A DNA stretch of 11,470 bases from contig PWMP01000114.1 in assembly GCA_003558145.1 (NCBI GenBank), positions 1-11,470 of the forward strand, written 5' to 3'. The DNA comes from Elusimicrobiota bacterium. Its GTDB lineage: Bacteria; CG03; SLGR01; PWQF01. The translations under genes were made by a program, and so were the position numbers. This document shows, one piece after another, positions 1 to 6,679 of this stretch. How positions within the stretch are numbered: position 1 is the first letter of the stretch; the number at the start of each line of letters is the position of its first letter. Below the pieces are notes generated by a model. That model did not search any database. It saw nothing but the letters and a program-made list of their open reading frames with translations, and was not told where the DNA came from.

Positions 1-549
1 CAGTATTTTGACAGGACAAAGATCAGGCCTGCTTCTTTTTTTTCAAGCGGATATGTAGGCCATGTCTCCTTTTCCAAACCCGTATGCGAAAAACTTGCAA
101 ACACAGCTGCTGACGTTGCTGAAGAAACAAGCATAAAAGTGCACAGAGGAGGAACATATATATGCATTGAAGGTCCCCAGTTTTCTACATTGGGAGAATC
201 TCTTATATACCGCAGTTGGGGAGTTGATGTAATAGGTATGACTGCTATCCCGGAAGCAAAACTGGCCCGGGAGGCCGGAATTTGTTACGCAACGATTGCA
301 ATGGTTACGGATTATGACTGTTGGTATCCACAGCATGATGCAGTTACGGCAGAAATGGTTGTTAAGCAGTTTGAAAAAAATGCTCTTAACGCGAAAAAAG
401 TTGTAGACGGTATAATAAAAAGAATAGACTCAGATGCTGAAAGGGACTGCCCCTGCAGGGATGCTGTTGATTCTGCAATTGTTACTTCCCCGGAAAAAAC
501 TGATCTGTCTCTGAAGAAAAAGCTGAAAGTAATTATAGAGAAGGAATAA
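1..549 (+). CDS. mtnP: S-methyl-5'-thioadenosine phosphorylase (MTAP/PNP family), 5' partial
   Basis: The reading frame is open from base 1, so the N-terminus lies outside the window; compared with the roughly 280-residue family about 110 residues are missing. The visible part carries the family signatures: QYFDRTKIRP at the edge, then HRGGTYICIEGPQFST (phosphate/ribose site), ESLIYRSWGVDVIGMT, PEAKLAREAGICYA, and TDYDCW. The Asp of TDYDCW is the base-recognition residue of MTAP-type enzymes; PNPs proper have Asn here. This predicts phosphorolysis of 6-aminopurine nucleosides (MTA, possibly adenosine) to adenine plus a ribose-1-phosphate, in the cytoplasm. The Cys-rich C-terminal stretch (CPCRDAVDSAIVTSPE) is also typical of bacterial MTAPs. 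The TAA stop overlaps the ATG of the next kinase gene by one base (TAATG), indicating translational coupling. MTA versus adenosine preference cannot be settled from sequence alone. Confidence 0.93.
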   Translation, partial: QYFDRTKIRPASFFSSGYVGHVSFSKPVCEKLANTAADVAEETSIKVHRGGTYICIEGPQFSTLGESLIYRSWGVDVIGMTAIPEAKLAREAGICYATIAMVTDYDCWYPQHDAVTAEMVVKQFEKNALNAKKVVDGIIKRIDSDAERDCPCRDAVDSAIVTSPEKTDLSLKKKLKVIIEKE

Positions 550-1502
550 TGACTGCAAATCAGAATGTGTTAGTTGTAGGATCCGTAGCTCTGGATGGTA
601 TAGAAACTCCTTTCGGCAGAAGAAACTCTTCGCTAGGTGGCTCTGCGGTTTATTTTTCATGGGCATGTAGTCTTTTTGCGCCTGTAAGCGTAGTTGGTGT
701 TGTGGGAGAGGATTTTCCAAAATCTTATATTTCGGATATGGATAAAAGGGGGATAGATACGGCATCTTTGGAAATTGCGCAGGGAAGAACTTTTAGATGG
801 GAAGGCAAATATGAATATGATTTAAATGTAGCGCATACCTTAAAAACTGAGCTGAATGTTTTTCAAGACTTCAAGCCTAAATTAACACAGATACAAAAGA
901 ATGCGGAATATCTTTTTCTTGCCAATATTGATCCCGAATTGCAGCTTGAAGTTGTAAATGAGATGAATTCCCCGCGGATTATTGCTCTGGATACAATGAA
1001 TTTCTGGATTGAAAACAAAAGAAAAGAGCTGCTGCAAACTTTAAAAAAAGTAGATTATCTGCTTGTAAACGACGCCGAAGCGAGGCAACTCGGAGAATCA
1101 CCTAATTTAATAAAGGCTTGTAATAAAATATTCAGGATGGGTCCGAAAATTATTGTAGTTAAACAAGGAGAATACGGTGTTACTGTATTCTTTTCGGAGG
1201 ATAATAGGAAAAAAATAGAAGTTTTTACCGCACCTTCTGTTCCGCTTGAAAGTGTAATGGACCCTACCGGGGCCGGCGACAGTTTTGCCGGGGCTTTTAT
1301 GGGATACATAGCTTCGCGGGGCAGCATTGAAAATTCGGTTTTGCGTCAGGCTGTAATCCTAGGGAGCGTTGTTGCGTCTTTTACTGTGGAAGGTTTTAGT
1401 ATAGATATGCTTAAGAAAACAAGCAGGGAGGATATTGATAAAAGATTTAAATATCTGAAAAAGATTTCTCACTTTGAAAGCATAAAAGACGGGTTAATAT
1501 AA
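549..1502 (+). CDS. PfkB/ribokinase-family sugar or nucleoside kinase
   Basis: The 317-residue protein has the full ribokinase-fold layout. It has an N-terminal strand (VLVVGSVALD), the Gly-Gly substrate-site signature near residues 30-31 (LGGSAVYFS), VGVVGEDF around 50-55, the NDAEA segment at 174-178, and the C-terminal PfkB signature DPTGAGDSFAGAF at 238-250, where D244 is the expected catalytic base and GAG forms the anion hole. It should phosphorylate a sugar, nucleoside or sugar-phosphate hydroxyl using a nucleotide donor. The gene is coupled to the phosphorylase (TAATG overlap), with an AAGGA just ahead of the ATG. That context makes a ribose-1-phosphate, methylthioribose-like or nucleoside substrate attractive, but this is inference. 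PfkB-family ribose-1-phosphate and cytidine kinases are known from archaeal nucleoside catabolism. The family assignment is firm; the substrate is unknown. Confidence 0.9.
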   Translation: MTANQNVLVVGSVALDGIETPFGRRNSSLGGSAVYFSWACSLFAPVSVVGVVGEDFPKSYISDMDKRGIDTASLEIAQGRTFRWEGKYEYDLNVAHTLKTELNVFQDFKPKLTQIQKNAEYLFLANIDPELQLEVVNEMNSPRIIALDTMNFWIENKRKELLQTLKKVDYLLVNDAEARQLGESPNLIKACNKIFRMGPKIIVVKQGEYGVTVFFSEDNRKKIEVFTAPSVPLESVMDPTGAGDSFAGAFMGYIASRGSIENSVLRQAVILGSVVASFTVEGFSIDMLKKTSREDIDKRFKYLKKISHFESIKDGLI

Positions 1503-1513
1503 AGGAGTAAAGA

Positions 1514-2527
1514 ATGAGAATAGGCAGAAATTTTACCAATATGCTGGAAGCATCTTTTCTTTCAAAAAAAGAGAGAGAGGATTTAAAATCCGGATTGCTT
1601 TCAGTGGGGGATATGGATGCCAGGGTTCAGATAAAAGCAAAGAAAGATATAATAAATCAGCTTGAAGTTGGTCAAAAAATCGGATTGAGCCATATAGAAC
1701 TTGACGGTGGCGTCCCTAATCCTTTTCTCGAAATGAATAAAGATCAAGTAACAGCCGCTAAAGCATACGCCCGGGAAAAAAATATGACAATGTCGCTTCA
1801 CCTTCCTTATACCTATGTAGCAGCTTCAACATGCGCGTTTCAAGAATCTGACAGGGTTCTTGCTGTTTCACTTCAGAAAAGATATATAGATTTTGCTTCA
1901 GAATTAGGGTGCGCCAGCGTAGTTATGCATCCCGGAAGCGTTCCTTTTTACCAGGCTATGGGAGAATATCTTAATATGGTGGATGAATCTCTGGGAAAAA
2001 CCCTGATAGAACTTTTTTCTTATTCAGAAGAAAGAGAAATAGTTTTTCATCTTGAAAATAATACTGCTTTTGATACTTACGGCGTATATAACTCCGATAT
2101 AATCAGTATCATAAAAAGAGTTAACGATCAGGGATGTAAAGTCAAATATTGTTTTGACATAGGACATTGGTTTACTATAGACCTGCCCATGCATAAAAAA
2201 AACTTCAGCAGGGAAGCCATAGGTAAAAAACCTGAAGATATTGTGGATGAAATCCCTGATAACATTCTCCATCAGGTACACTTAAATGATTTCTGGATAA
2301 ATCCGGATCCAAAAGGAAATCCGCTTTTTAAGTTTCATCCGCCTCTGCATTATCAGAAAGGTTTTTTAAAGGAGGAAAACCTTAGAAAGCTGTCTGAAAA
2401 ATTTAGTTCAAAGGGGGTAAAGACAGTTGTAGTGGAAACAGCTGTAAGAGATACAGATGAACTGCTGAATGCAGAGAAAATTCTTTCTGATGAGACAAAG
2501 TACCTTAATGAGGTATTTGGGATATGA
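1514..2527 (+). CDS. Xylose isomerase-like/endonuclease IV-like TIM-barrel protein
   Basis: The 337-residue protein shows the strand-end motifs of the sugar phosphate isomerase/epimerase (AP endonuclease family 2) TIM barrel: GLSHIELDG (57-65), LHLPY with H96, VMHPGS with H139, FHLENN with E181, CFDIGHW with D215 and H218, QVHLNDF with H256, HPPLH with H275, and VVVETA with E308. E181, D215, H256 and E308 are placed like the divalent-metal ligands of this superfamily. The chain is longer than the typical 270-290 residues, with an N-terminal extension of about 50 residues and an insert around 225-250. Members isomerise or epimerise sugars, cut DNA at abasic sites, or do other metal-dependent chemistry, so no substrate can be named. 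GGAG lies 6 nt before the ATG. The gene sits between two kinase-like genes in the salvage operon, so a (phospho)sugar released from nucleosides is a reasonable guess. Confidence 0.85.
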   Translation: MRIGRNFTNMLEASFLSKKEREDLKSGLLSVGDMDARVQIKAKKDIINQLEVGQKIGLSHIELDGGVPNPFLEMNKDQVTAAKAYAREKNMTMSLHLPYTYVAASTCAFQESDRVLAVSLQKRYIDFASELGCASVVMHPGSVPFYQAMGEYLNMVDESLGKTLIELFSYSEEREIVFHLENNTAFDTYGVYNSDIISIIKRVNDQGCKVKYCFDIGHWFTIDLPMHKKNFSREAIGKKPEDIVDEIPDNILHQVHLNDFWINPDPKGNPLFKFHPPLHYQKGFLKEENLRKLSEKFSSKGVKTVVVETAVRDTDELLNAEKILSDETKYLNEVFGI

Positions 2528-3162
2528 TTGTTTTTCTTCTGGGAATACCGGGCTGCGGTAAATCCGCCTTTTACAGGCGCCTGGTAAAACGGCTTGGAAA
2601 AAAAGGCCTTTTCTCCTCTTTCCCAAGGATAGATGATTTTCCTAAACTATGGAATATTTTTATGGAAGACGAACAAAGCGGGGAATGGCGCCGATGCCGC
2701 CCTACGGAAGACGGAGGTTATAAGGTTACCGATGATAAAGTATGGGATGATATTTTAAAACGGGTTAATAAGGACGTGTTAAATTTAAAGAATAGCTCTC
2801 CGGAAGACACCTTGATTTTTATTGAGTTTTCGCGTCCAAACTATGTTCATTCAATACTGAACAACTTCTCTGCAGACATATTGGAGGATGCTATAGCAGT
2901 GTATCTTGATGTTCCTTTTGATATATGCTGGCAGAGAAATGTACGAAGACATCAACAGGCCCTGGAACAGGGCAGTGACGATCATCTTGTGTCCAGGGAG
3001 GAAATGGAAAAAACTTACGGTAGTGACGATAAGGAAGATCTGAACGAGAAACTGCCTTTTACTGTTGTTTTTGTGTCTCCGGATTCTCCGGTGCCGGAAG
3101 ATTTTAGCAAGTTGGATGAGGGAGTTGAAAAACTAACAGAACTTTTAAAAATAAAAAAGTGA
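2524..3162 (+). CDS. P-loop NTPase, probable nucleoside/nucleotide or small-molecule kinase
   Basis: The 212-residue protein begins directly with a strand and Walker A motif (FLLGIPGCGKS, residues 4-14), the arrangement of small nucleotide kinases, gluconate-type kinases and zeta-toxin-like kinases. An RIDDF segment (about 36-40) lies where these families often have a substrate- or Mg-contacting Asp. DTLIFIEFSRPNY (about 95-107) resembles a Walker B-like strand with an acidic residue. YLDVPFDICWQRNVRRHQ (about 128-145) resembles the Arg-rich lid helix of P-loop kinases. I do not recognise the specific family. The ATG overlaps the preceding stop by 4 bases (ATGA), and its own stop overlaps the next start (GTGA), so it is translationally locked between the TIM-barrel protein and adenosine deaminase. 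Its placement suggests phosphorylation of a nucleoside, nucleotide or sugar phosphate. A regulatory NTPase is the alternative. Confidence 0.8.
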   Translation: MIVFLLGIPGCGKSAFYRRLVKRLGKKGLFSSFPRIDDFPKLWNIFMEDEQSGEWRRCRPTEDGGYKVTDDKVWDDILKRVNKDVLNLKNSSPEDTLIFIEFSRPNYVHSILNNFSADILEDAIAVYLDVPFDICWQRNVRRHQQALEQGSDDHLVSREEMEKTYGSDDKEDLNEKLPFTVVFVSPDSPVPEDFSKLDEGVEKLTELLKIKK

Positions 3163-4199
3163 TTTCTATACAGAAGCTTATAAAAAGTTTACCTAAAATA
3201 GATCTGCACTGTCATCTCGATGGTTCCGTTCGCACACAGACGGTACTTGACCTTGCCCGGAGGCAGAATTATCTTCTCCCGGCAGACAACGTAAAAGAAC
3301 TCAGAAAATATGTAAGAGTGTCTCCGGATTGCAGAAGCCTCAGCGAATTCCTTGAGCGTTTTGAAGTTTTCTATCCGCTTCTCAAAACATCTTACGCACT
3401 TGAAAGAATAACTTATGAGCTCTTACGGGACTGTAGCCTTGAAAACACTAAATACATGGAAATAAGATTTGCACCTGTTTTACAAAAAACCGAAAATTTT
3501 CCTGTTACTGAAGTTGTCGAATCAGTTTTGAAAGGACTTGAAAGGGGAAGATCGGACTTTGATATCAAGGCAGGCGTCATACTCTGTCTGTATAGAGGGA
3601 CATCAGGGGAAGAGATAAAAGAAACTGCCGAATGCGCCCTTAAAATGAAAAATTACGGAGTTTGCGGTGTAGATATAGCAGGAGATGAAACCCTTTACGG
3701 GTTATCGGATTTCTGTGAAACGCTGGATTTCTGCCGGGAAAACGGAATAAATATGACAATACATGCGGGCGAATCCGGCGGTCCTCAAAACATTGCCGCA
3801 GCAATTAAAAGGGGAGCTTCCAGGATCGGTCATGGCATAGCTCTTCAAAAAGACCGGAGGCTTTACAGAACGCTTATTGAAAAAGAAATACCTCTTGAAA
3901 TATGTATTACATCAAATGTGCAGACACAGGTTGTGAATGACTACGGGGTCCACCCGTTTAGAGAATTTTATAAAAAAGGAGTTAAAATAACCTTAAATAC
4001 CGACGACAGGGGCGTCAGCGGAATCGATCTTACTCACGAATATAATAAAGCTGTTGAACTGGGGCTAAAAATAGATGAACTTAAGGATATTATATTGAAT
4101 GGAGTTAAATACTCTTTTCAGGATGAAAGGGAAAAGGATAAAATGAAGCAGGAATTTAAAAATCTTATAGAAGAGAGGATGCAATCTTATGAAAAATGA
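3159..4199 (+). CDS. add: Adenosine deaminase
   Basis: This enzyme deaminates (deoxy)adenosine to (deoxy)inosine in the cytoplasm. The 346-residue length is normal for the family. Zinc and catalytic residues are visible: DLHCHLDGS (H17, H19), IHAGES (H202 and catalytic E205), RIGHGI (H225) and NTDD (D282, D283). The usual Pro after TDD is Arg here (TDDRGVSG), a small departure from classical sequences that leaves the ligands intact. The start is GTG, overlapping the previous TGA (GTGA); there is no obvious independent ribosome site and no other good start until Met100, so coupled translation is likely. The 3' end overlaps the cytidine deaminase gene by 11 bases. Other members of the same superfamily (adenine or aminofutalosine deaminases) share these motifs, so the exact substrate is likely but not proven. 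Confidence 0.93.
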   Translation: MISIQKLIKSLPKIDLHCHLDGSVRTQTVLDLARRQNYLLPADNVKELRKYVRVSPDCRSLSEFLERFEVFYPLLKTSYALERITYELLRDCSLENTKYMEIRFAPVLQKTENFPVTEVVESVLKGLERGRSDFDIKAGVILCLYRGTSGEEIKETAECALKMKNYGVCGVDIAGDETLYGLSDFCETLDFCRENGINMTIHAGESGGPQNIAAAIKRGASRIGHGIALQKDRRLYRTLIEKEIPLEICITSNVQTQVVNDYGVHPFREFYKKGVKITLNTDDRGVSGIDLTHEYNKAVELGLKIDELKDIILNGVKYSFQDEREKDKMKQEFKNLIEERMQSYEK

Positions 4200-4620
4200 A
4201 AAACTTATACAGACGGCTCTGGAATACAGGAAACGGGCTTATGCTCCCTACAGCGGATTCCTTGTGGGCGCTGCCGTTGAGGGAGAATCAGGAAAGATAT
4301 ATGGCGGCTGTAACGTTGAAAATTCTTCTTACGGGCTTACAATATGCGCCGAACGTGTTGCTGTTACGCGGGCGGTTGCTGAAGGTGAGAGAAAAATAAA
4401 AGCCATTGCTGTTGCAACTTCATCAAGCGAACTTTCAATGCCTTGCGGAGCCTGCCGCCAGGTTATAATAGAGTTTGCCAAAGAAGCTGATATTTTTTGT
4501 GTGGGCCCGGACGGCGGCTGCATATCATATAAAGCAAAAGATCTTCTTCCGCATTTTGATGATCAGAATGTATTTAAAGAAAACCTGCGCAAAATAAGAG
4601 AAAATAACACTGAAAAATAG
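4189..4620 (+). CDS. cdd: Cytidine deaminase
   Basis: This is a small, 143-residue, tetrameric-type cytidine/deoxycytidine deaminase that makes (deoxy)uridine. Substrate-binding N42 and E44 lie in the NVENSSYG motif. The zinc site is CAE (C53, with proton-shuttling E55) plus PCGAC (C86, C89), giving three Cys ligands as in the homotetrameric family. The N-terminal AYAPYSGFLVGAAV stretch is also canonical, although FxVGAA normally has Asn or Lys where Leu sits here. The ATG lies inside the last codons of add (11-base overlap) and is preceded by an AGAGAGGA ribosome site ending 9 nt upstream. Together with the adjacent deaminase and the phosphorylase it completes a nucleoside-catabolism set. 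Confidence in family and reaction is high. Confidence 0.95.
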   Translation: MKNEKLIQTALEYRKRAYAPYSGFLVGAAVEGESGKIYGGCNVENSSYGLTICAERVAVTRAVAEGERKIKAIAVATSSSELSMPCGACRQVIIEFAKEADIFCVGPDGGCISYKAKDLLPHFDDQNVFKENLRKIRENNTEK

Positions 4621-4640
4621 ATATAATTCTACCGTAAAGC

Positions 4641-5678
4641 ATGCTGATACGCAAGGAAATTGAAAAAAGGGAAAAAGAATGTCTTTCTCTATATGCTACT
4701 TTAAGTACCAATACCAGGGGAAGAAAAAAAGAAGAAAGACCCTGTCCTGTACGTACGGAATATCAAAAAGACAGAGATAAAATACTTCATTCTGTCAGTT
4801 TCCGACTTCTGAAGCATAAAACACAGGTTTTTCTTTCAACTGCCGGAGAGAGATTCCGTACGCGTCTGACTCATACCATGGAGGTAGCTGCCGTAGCCAG
4901 GTATATAGCAAGGTGTATTCGAGTAAATGAAGATCTCGTAGAAGCCATTGCCCTTGGACACGATTTAGGTCATACTCCTTTCGGACATGCCGGAGAGGAT
5001 ATACTTCGGGACCTGACACCTTTTAATTTCAGACATGCGCAGCAGAGTCTTCGTGTAGTAGAGAAGCTTGAAAACAACGGAAACGGGCTTAATCTTAGCT
5101 ATGAAGTAAAGGATGGTATAGCGGGTCATTCAAAAGGTGAGTTGAGTGTATATAAGGTGCATGGGGAAAATTTGAAAGGCAGGGGAAGAACAACCACTAT
5201 TGAAGGTGAAGTTGTACAGTTTGCCGATTGGATAGCATATATAAACCATGATGTGGATGATGCTTTTAATATGGGAATGATAAAAAAAGAAGATTTACCG
5301 TCCAGTACAGAAAAAATATTAGGCCTTACTTTTTACCAGAGGCTTATAACTATGATAAAAGATGTTGTCGAAAACAGCTTTGGCAAAAAGCATATTACGA
5401 TGTCGGCTACCGTTATGAACGCTACGGATGAGCTAAGAGATTTCCTTTACAAAAAAGTTTATACGGGGCTTCATGGTTCGTTAAGGGAGACCAGATCACG
5501 CGAAATGCTTTCTCTTATTTATTCTCATTATCTTGAAAATTATGAAGAGATTTTAAAAGATATGCCTTTTCTTAAAAATGAGATACCACACAGGGGTGTA
5601 TGTGATTTTGTAGCTTCTCTTACTGATATCAGGGCACAAAAAATTTACAGAAAACTGAAAGGTAAAATCCGGCAATGA
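4641..5678 (+). CDS. dgt: Deoxyguanosinetriphosphate triphosphohydrolase-like protein (HD domain)
   Basis: The 345-residue dNTP triphosphohydrolase belongs to the shorter (type 2) Dgt-like group. It hydrolyses dNTPs to deoxynucleoside and tripolyphosphate. The start at 4641 is supported because the family N-terminus (RKEIEKREKECLSLYA, then RTEYQKDRDKILHS) is complete. Metal ligands are H78 (THTMEVA), H107-D108 and D196 (QFADWIAYINHD), with further active-site His in GHDLGHTPFGHAGE. H132 (FRHAQQSLRVVE) and the IAGHSKGE segment are typical too. The usual SFRRLxxKTQV reads SFRLLKHKTQV here, an Arg-to-Leu change at residue 56. No strong ribosome site precedes the ATG, and there is a 20-nt gap after cdd. 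Its product deoxynucleosides could feed the deaminases and phosphorylase upstream. Which dNTP is used, and whether another activates it allosterically, is not visible. Confidence 0.93.
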   Translation: MLIRKEIEKREKECLSLYATLSTNTRGRKKEERPCPVRTEYQKDRDKILHSVSFRLLKHKTQVFLSTAGERFRTRLTHTMEVAAVARYIARCIRVNEDLVEAIALGHDLGHTPFGHAGEDILRDLTPFNFRHAQQSLRVVEKLENNGNGLNLSYEVKDGIAGHSKGELSVYKVHGENLKGRGRTTTIEGEVVQFADWIAYINHDVDDAFNMGMIKKEDLPSSTEKILGLTFYQRLITMIKDVVENSFGKKHITMSATVMNATDELRDFLYKKVYTGLHGSLRETRSREMLSLIYSHYLENYEEILKDMPFLKNEIPHRGVCDFVASLTDIRAQKIYRKLKGKIRQ

Positions 5679-6202
5679 TCAAAATAATTTTTGCATCCGC
5701 AGCTCTTTCACTGTCATTACTATCAGGCTGTGCTAAAATGCCTCCCCCTGTTGTTTTAGCCCCCCCGCCCCCCCCCGGTGAAATTGATACAGAAACCCTG
5801 CAGAGAGCAGAAAAGATTCTTGATACGGTTAAAAACCGGGCGAAATTGGTTAGTTTAGAAATGCTTGGAAGTTCAACTATGAATGAAACTGTTCAGCTGA
5901 TGGACATCGGTGACGGCGCGGTTCCGATTCTTATAAGAGATTTAAAGACTTCTAATAATTATAAATATAGGTACTGGCTTGTTGATTTGCTTGGATATAT
6001 GAATACACCGCGCAGCATAATCCCCCTTGTTGAAATAATTGAAGATGAAGGGGAAAAAGAAAAAGTAAGGATAAGAGCCTGCGAGTCAATTAAAGAATTA
6101 AGGTATCCTAAGGCAGTTGATTACCTTCTTATATCCAGAGACCTGGTAAGGAATGACCGTGTCAGGGAAAATATAGAAAAAGTTATCTATTACCTGAGGT
6201 AA
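5675..6202 (+). CDS. Small proline-rich lipoprotein with HEAT-like repeats
   Basis: The 175-residue protein has a short signal peptide: basic start MIK, hydrophobic core to residue 16, and lipobox LSGC with C19 as the lipidated residue. Ala at +2 gives no inner-membrane retention signal in the E. coli sense, suggesting an outer-membrane lipoprotein. A Pro-rich spacer follows (residues 23-34), encoded by long C runs. Residues 40-175 are helical with repeat-like units (GAVPILIRDLKTSNNYKYRYWLVDLLGYM, PRSIIPLVEIIEDE, KVRIRACESIKELRYPKAVDYLL), which resemble HEAT/PBS-lyase-type repeats used for protein binding. The ATG overlaps the dgt stop by 4 bases (ATGA), so it is the last gene of the operon although it has no evident link to nucleosides. 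I do not recognise a named family; the function is unknown. Confidence 0.85.
   Translation: MIKIIFASAALSLSLLSGCAKMPPPVVLAPPPPPGEIDTETLQRAEKILDTVKNRAKLVSLEMLGSSTMNETVQLMDIGDGAVPILIRDLKTSNNYKYRYWLVDLLGYMNTPRSIIPLVEIIEDEGEKEKVRIRACESIKELRYPKAVDYLLISRDLVRNDRVRENIEKVIYYLR
5760..5776 (+). repeat. Interrupted poly-C tract (C7-G-C9) inside the lipoprotein gene
   Basis: A run of seven C, one G and nine C codes for the Pro spacer just after the lipidated Cys. In the sequence as given the frame is intact. Mononucleotide C runs of this length are slippage-prone, so a one-base change would put the rest of the lipoprotein out of frame. It may be a phase-variable switch or simply the economical coding of polyproline. 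It is also a likely place for a sequencing error. Confidence 0.7.
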
Positions 6203-6224
6203 ACCTTCAGGTCGGATCCTCAGG
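6193..6224. terminator. Possible bidirectional hairpin between convergent genes
   Basis: CCTGAGG (6193-6199) and CCTCAGG (6218-6224) are perfect 7-base inverted arms. An overlapping alternative pairs the first arm with the closer CCTTCAGG (6204-6211). The structure spans the convergent stops of the lipoprotein (+, ends 6202) and the bactofilin (-, ends 6207), which lie only 4 bases apart. There is no adjacent T run on either strand, so a classical intrinsic terminator is not shown; a stem that limits read-through from either side is the modest interpretation. Confidence 0.35.
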
Positions 6225-6635
6225 CCTGTTACTGTTATCCTCTGAATCAGCAATGGTCTTCCCTGCGGAAATATTCTTATTCTCATCTATCATATGACAT
6301 TCTCCGTCAAAATGGGAACCTTCAGCAATAGAGAGCTTAGCTGTTTCTATATCTCCAACCAGAGTGGAGCCCGGCAGGAGTTCAAGCGTAGTTTCTGAAT
6401 GGATATTCCCTTTGGTTTTTCCGGCAAGGCTGACGGCCCTTGCATAGATATTGCCTTCAACGATACCTGTATCCCCTATAATTACACCGTCAGCTTTTTT
6501 TATTCCACCCTTTATCGTACCGTCGACTCTTATAGTTCCCTCAGCCTCAACTACACCGTTAATCTTTGTGTCCCGGCTTATAAGAGTTTCGACTTTTCCG
6601 AAAGAACATTTATTTTTGCTTGATGTGAAAAAAAT
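6207..6635 (-). CDS. Bactofilin (polymer-forming cytoskeletal protein) with apparent ATT start
   Basis: The minus-strand frame open from 6647 to the TGA at 6209-6207 encodes a bactofilin. From ATT at 6635 it gives 142 residues: a short N-terminal tail with SFGKVETLIS (about 11-20), then the right-handed beta-helix core of repeating hydrophobic/Gly rungs (GVVEAEGTIRVDGTIKGG, GVIIGDTGIVEGNIYAR, AVSLAGKTKGNIHS, LELLPGSTLVGDIE, KLSIAEGSHFDGEC), and a polar C-terminal tail after about residue 116. Bactofilins form non-polar filaments at the inner membrane and guide local cell-wall synthesis, often with an M23 peptidase, which is exactly the upstream neighbour here. The frame contains no ATG, GTG or TTG before the core. 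ATT at 6635 sits 7 nt after a perfect AAGGAGG. An upstream ATG at 6669 is in a different frame that ends after 19 codons; losing one T from the T7 run would join it to this frame. Confidence 0.85.
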   Translation of the reverse strand: MFFTSSKNKCSFGKVETLISRDTKINGVVEAEGTIRVDGTIKGGIKKADGVIIGDTGIVEGNIYARAVSLAGKTKGNIHSETTLELLPGSTLVGDIETAKLSIAEGSHFDGECHMIDENKNISAGKTIADSEDNSNRPEDPT

Positions 6636-6642
6636 TGTTCTG

Positions 6643-6649
6643 CCTCCTT
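6643..6649 (-). promoter_or_regulatory. Perfect Shine-Dalgarno (AAGGAGG) for the bactofilin
   Basis: AAGGAGG on the minus strand ends 7 nt before the ATT at 6635. This is the strongest ribosome site in the window, and no canonical start codon occurs at proper distance in any frame that reads into the bactofilin core. It therefore argues for initiation at ATT, a rare start known mainly from infC-type genes. The site overlaps the TAA that closes the upstream end of the frame. Confidence 0.65.
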
Positions 6650-6679
6650 ATTACTTTGAAGTTTAGCATTTAGGCTTTA

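Noticed and set aside
1..5678. Anti-phage nucleotide-depletion defence system (Dgt plus deaminases)
   Set aside because: The deaminases are ordinary nucleoside enzymes (cytidine and adenosine), not dCTP deaminases, and the cluster includes the housekeeping MTAP; no phage sensor, nuclease or mobile element is nearby.
6399..6666. Short plus-strand ORFs across 6399-6666
   Set aside because: They lie antisense to the bactofilin frame, which shows clear beta-helix family motifs; the plus-strand translations show no recognisable pattern.
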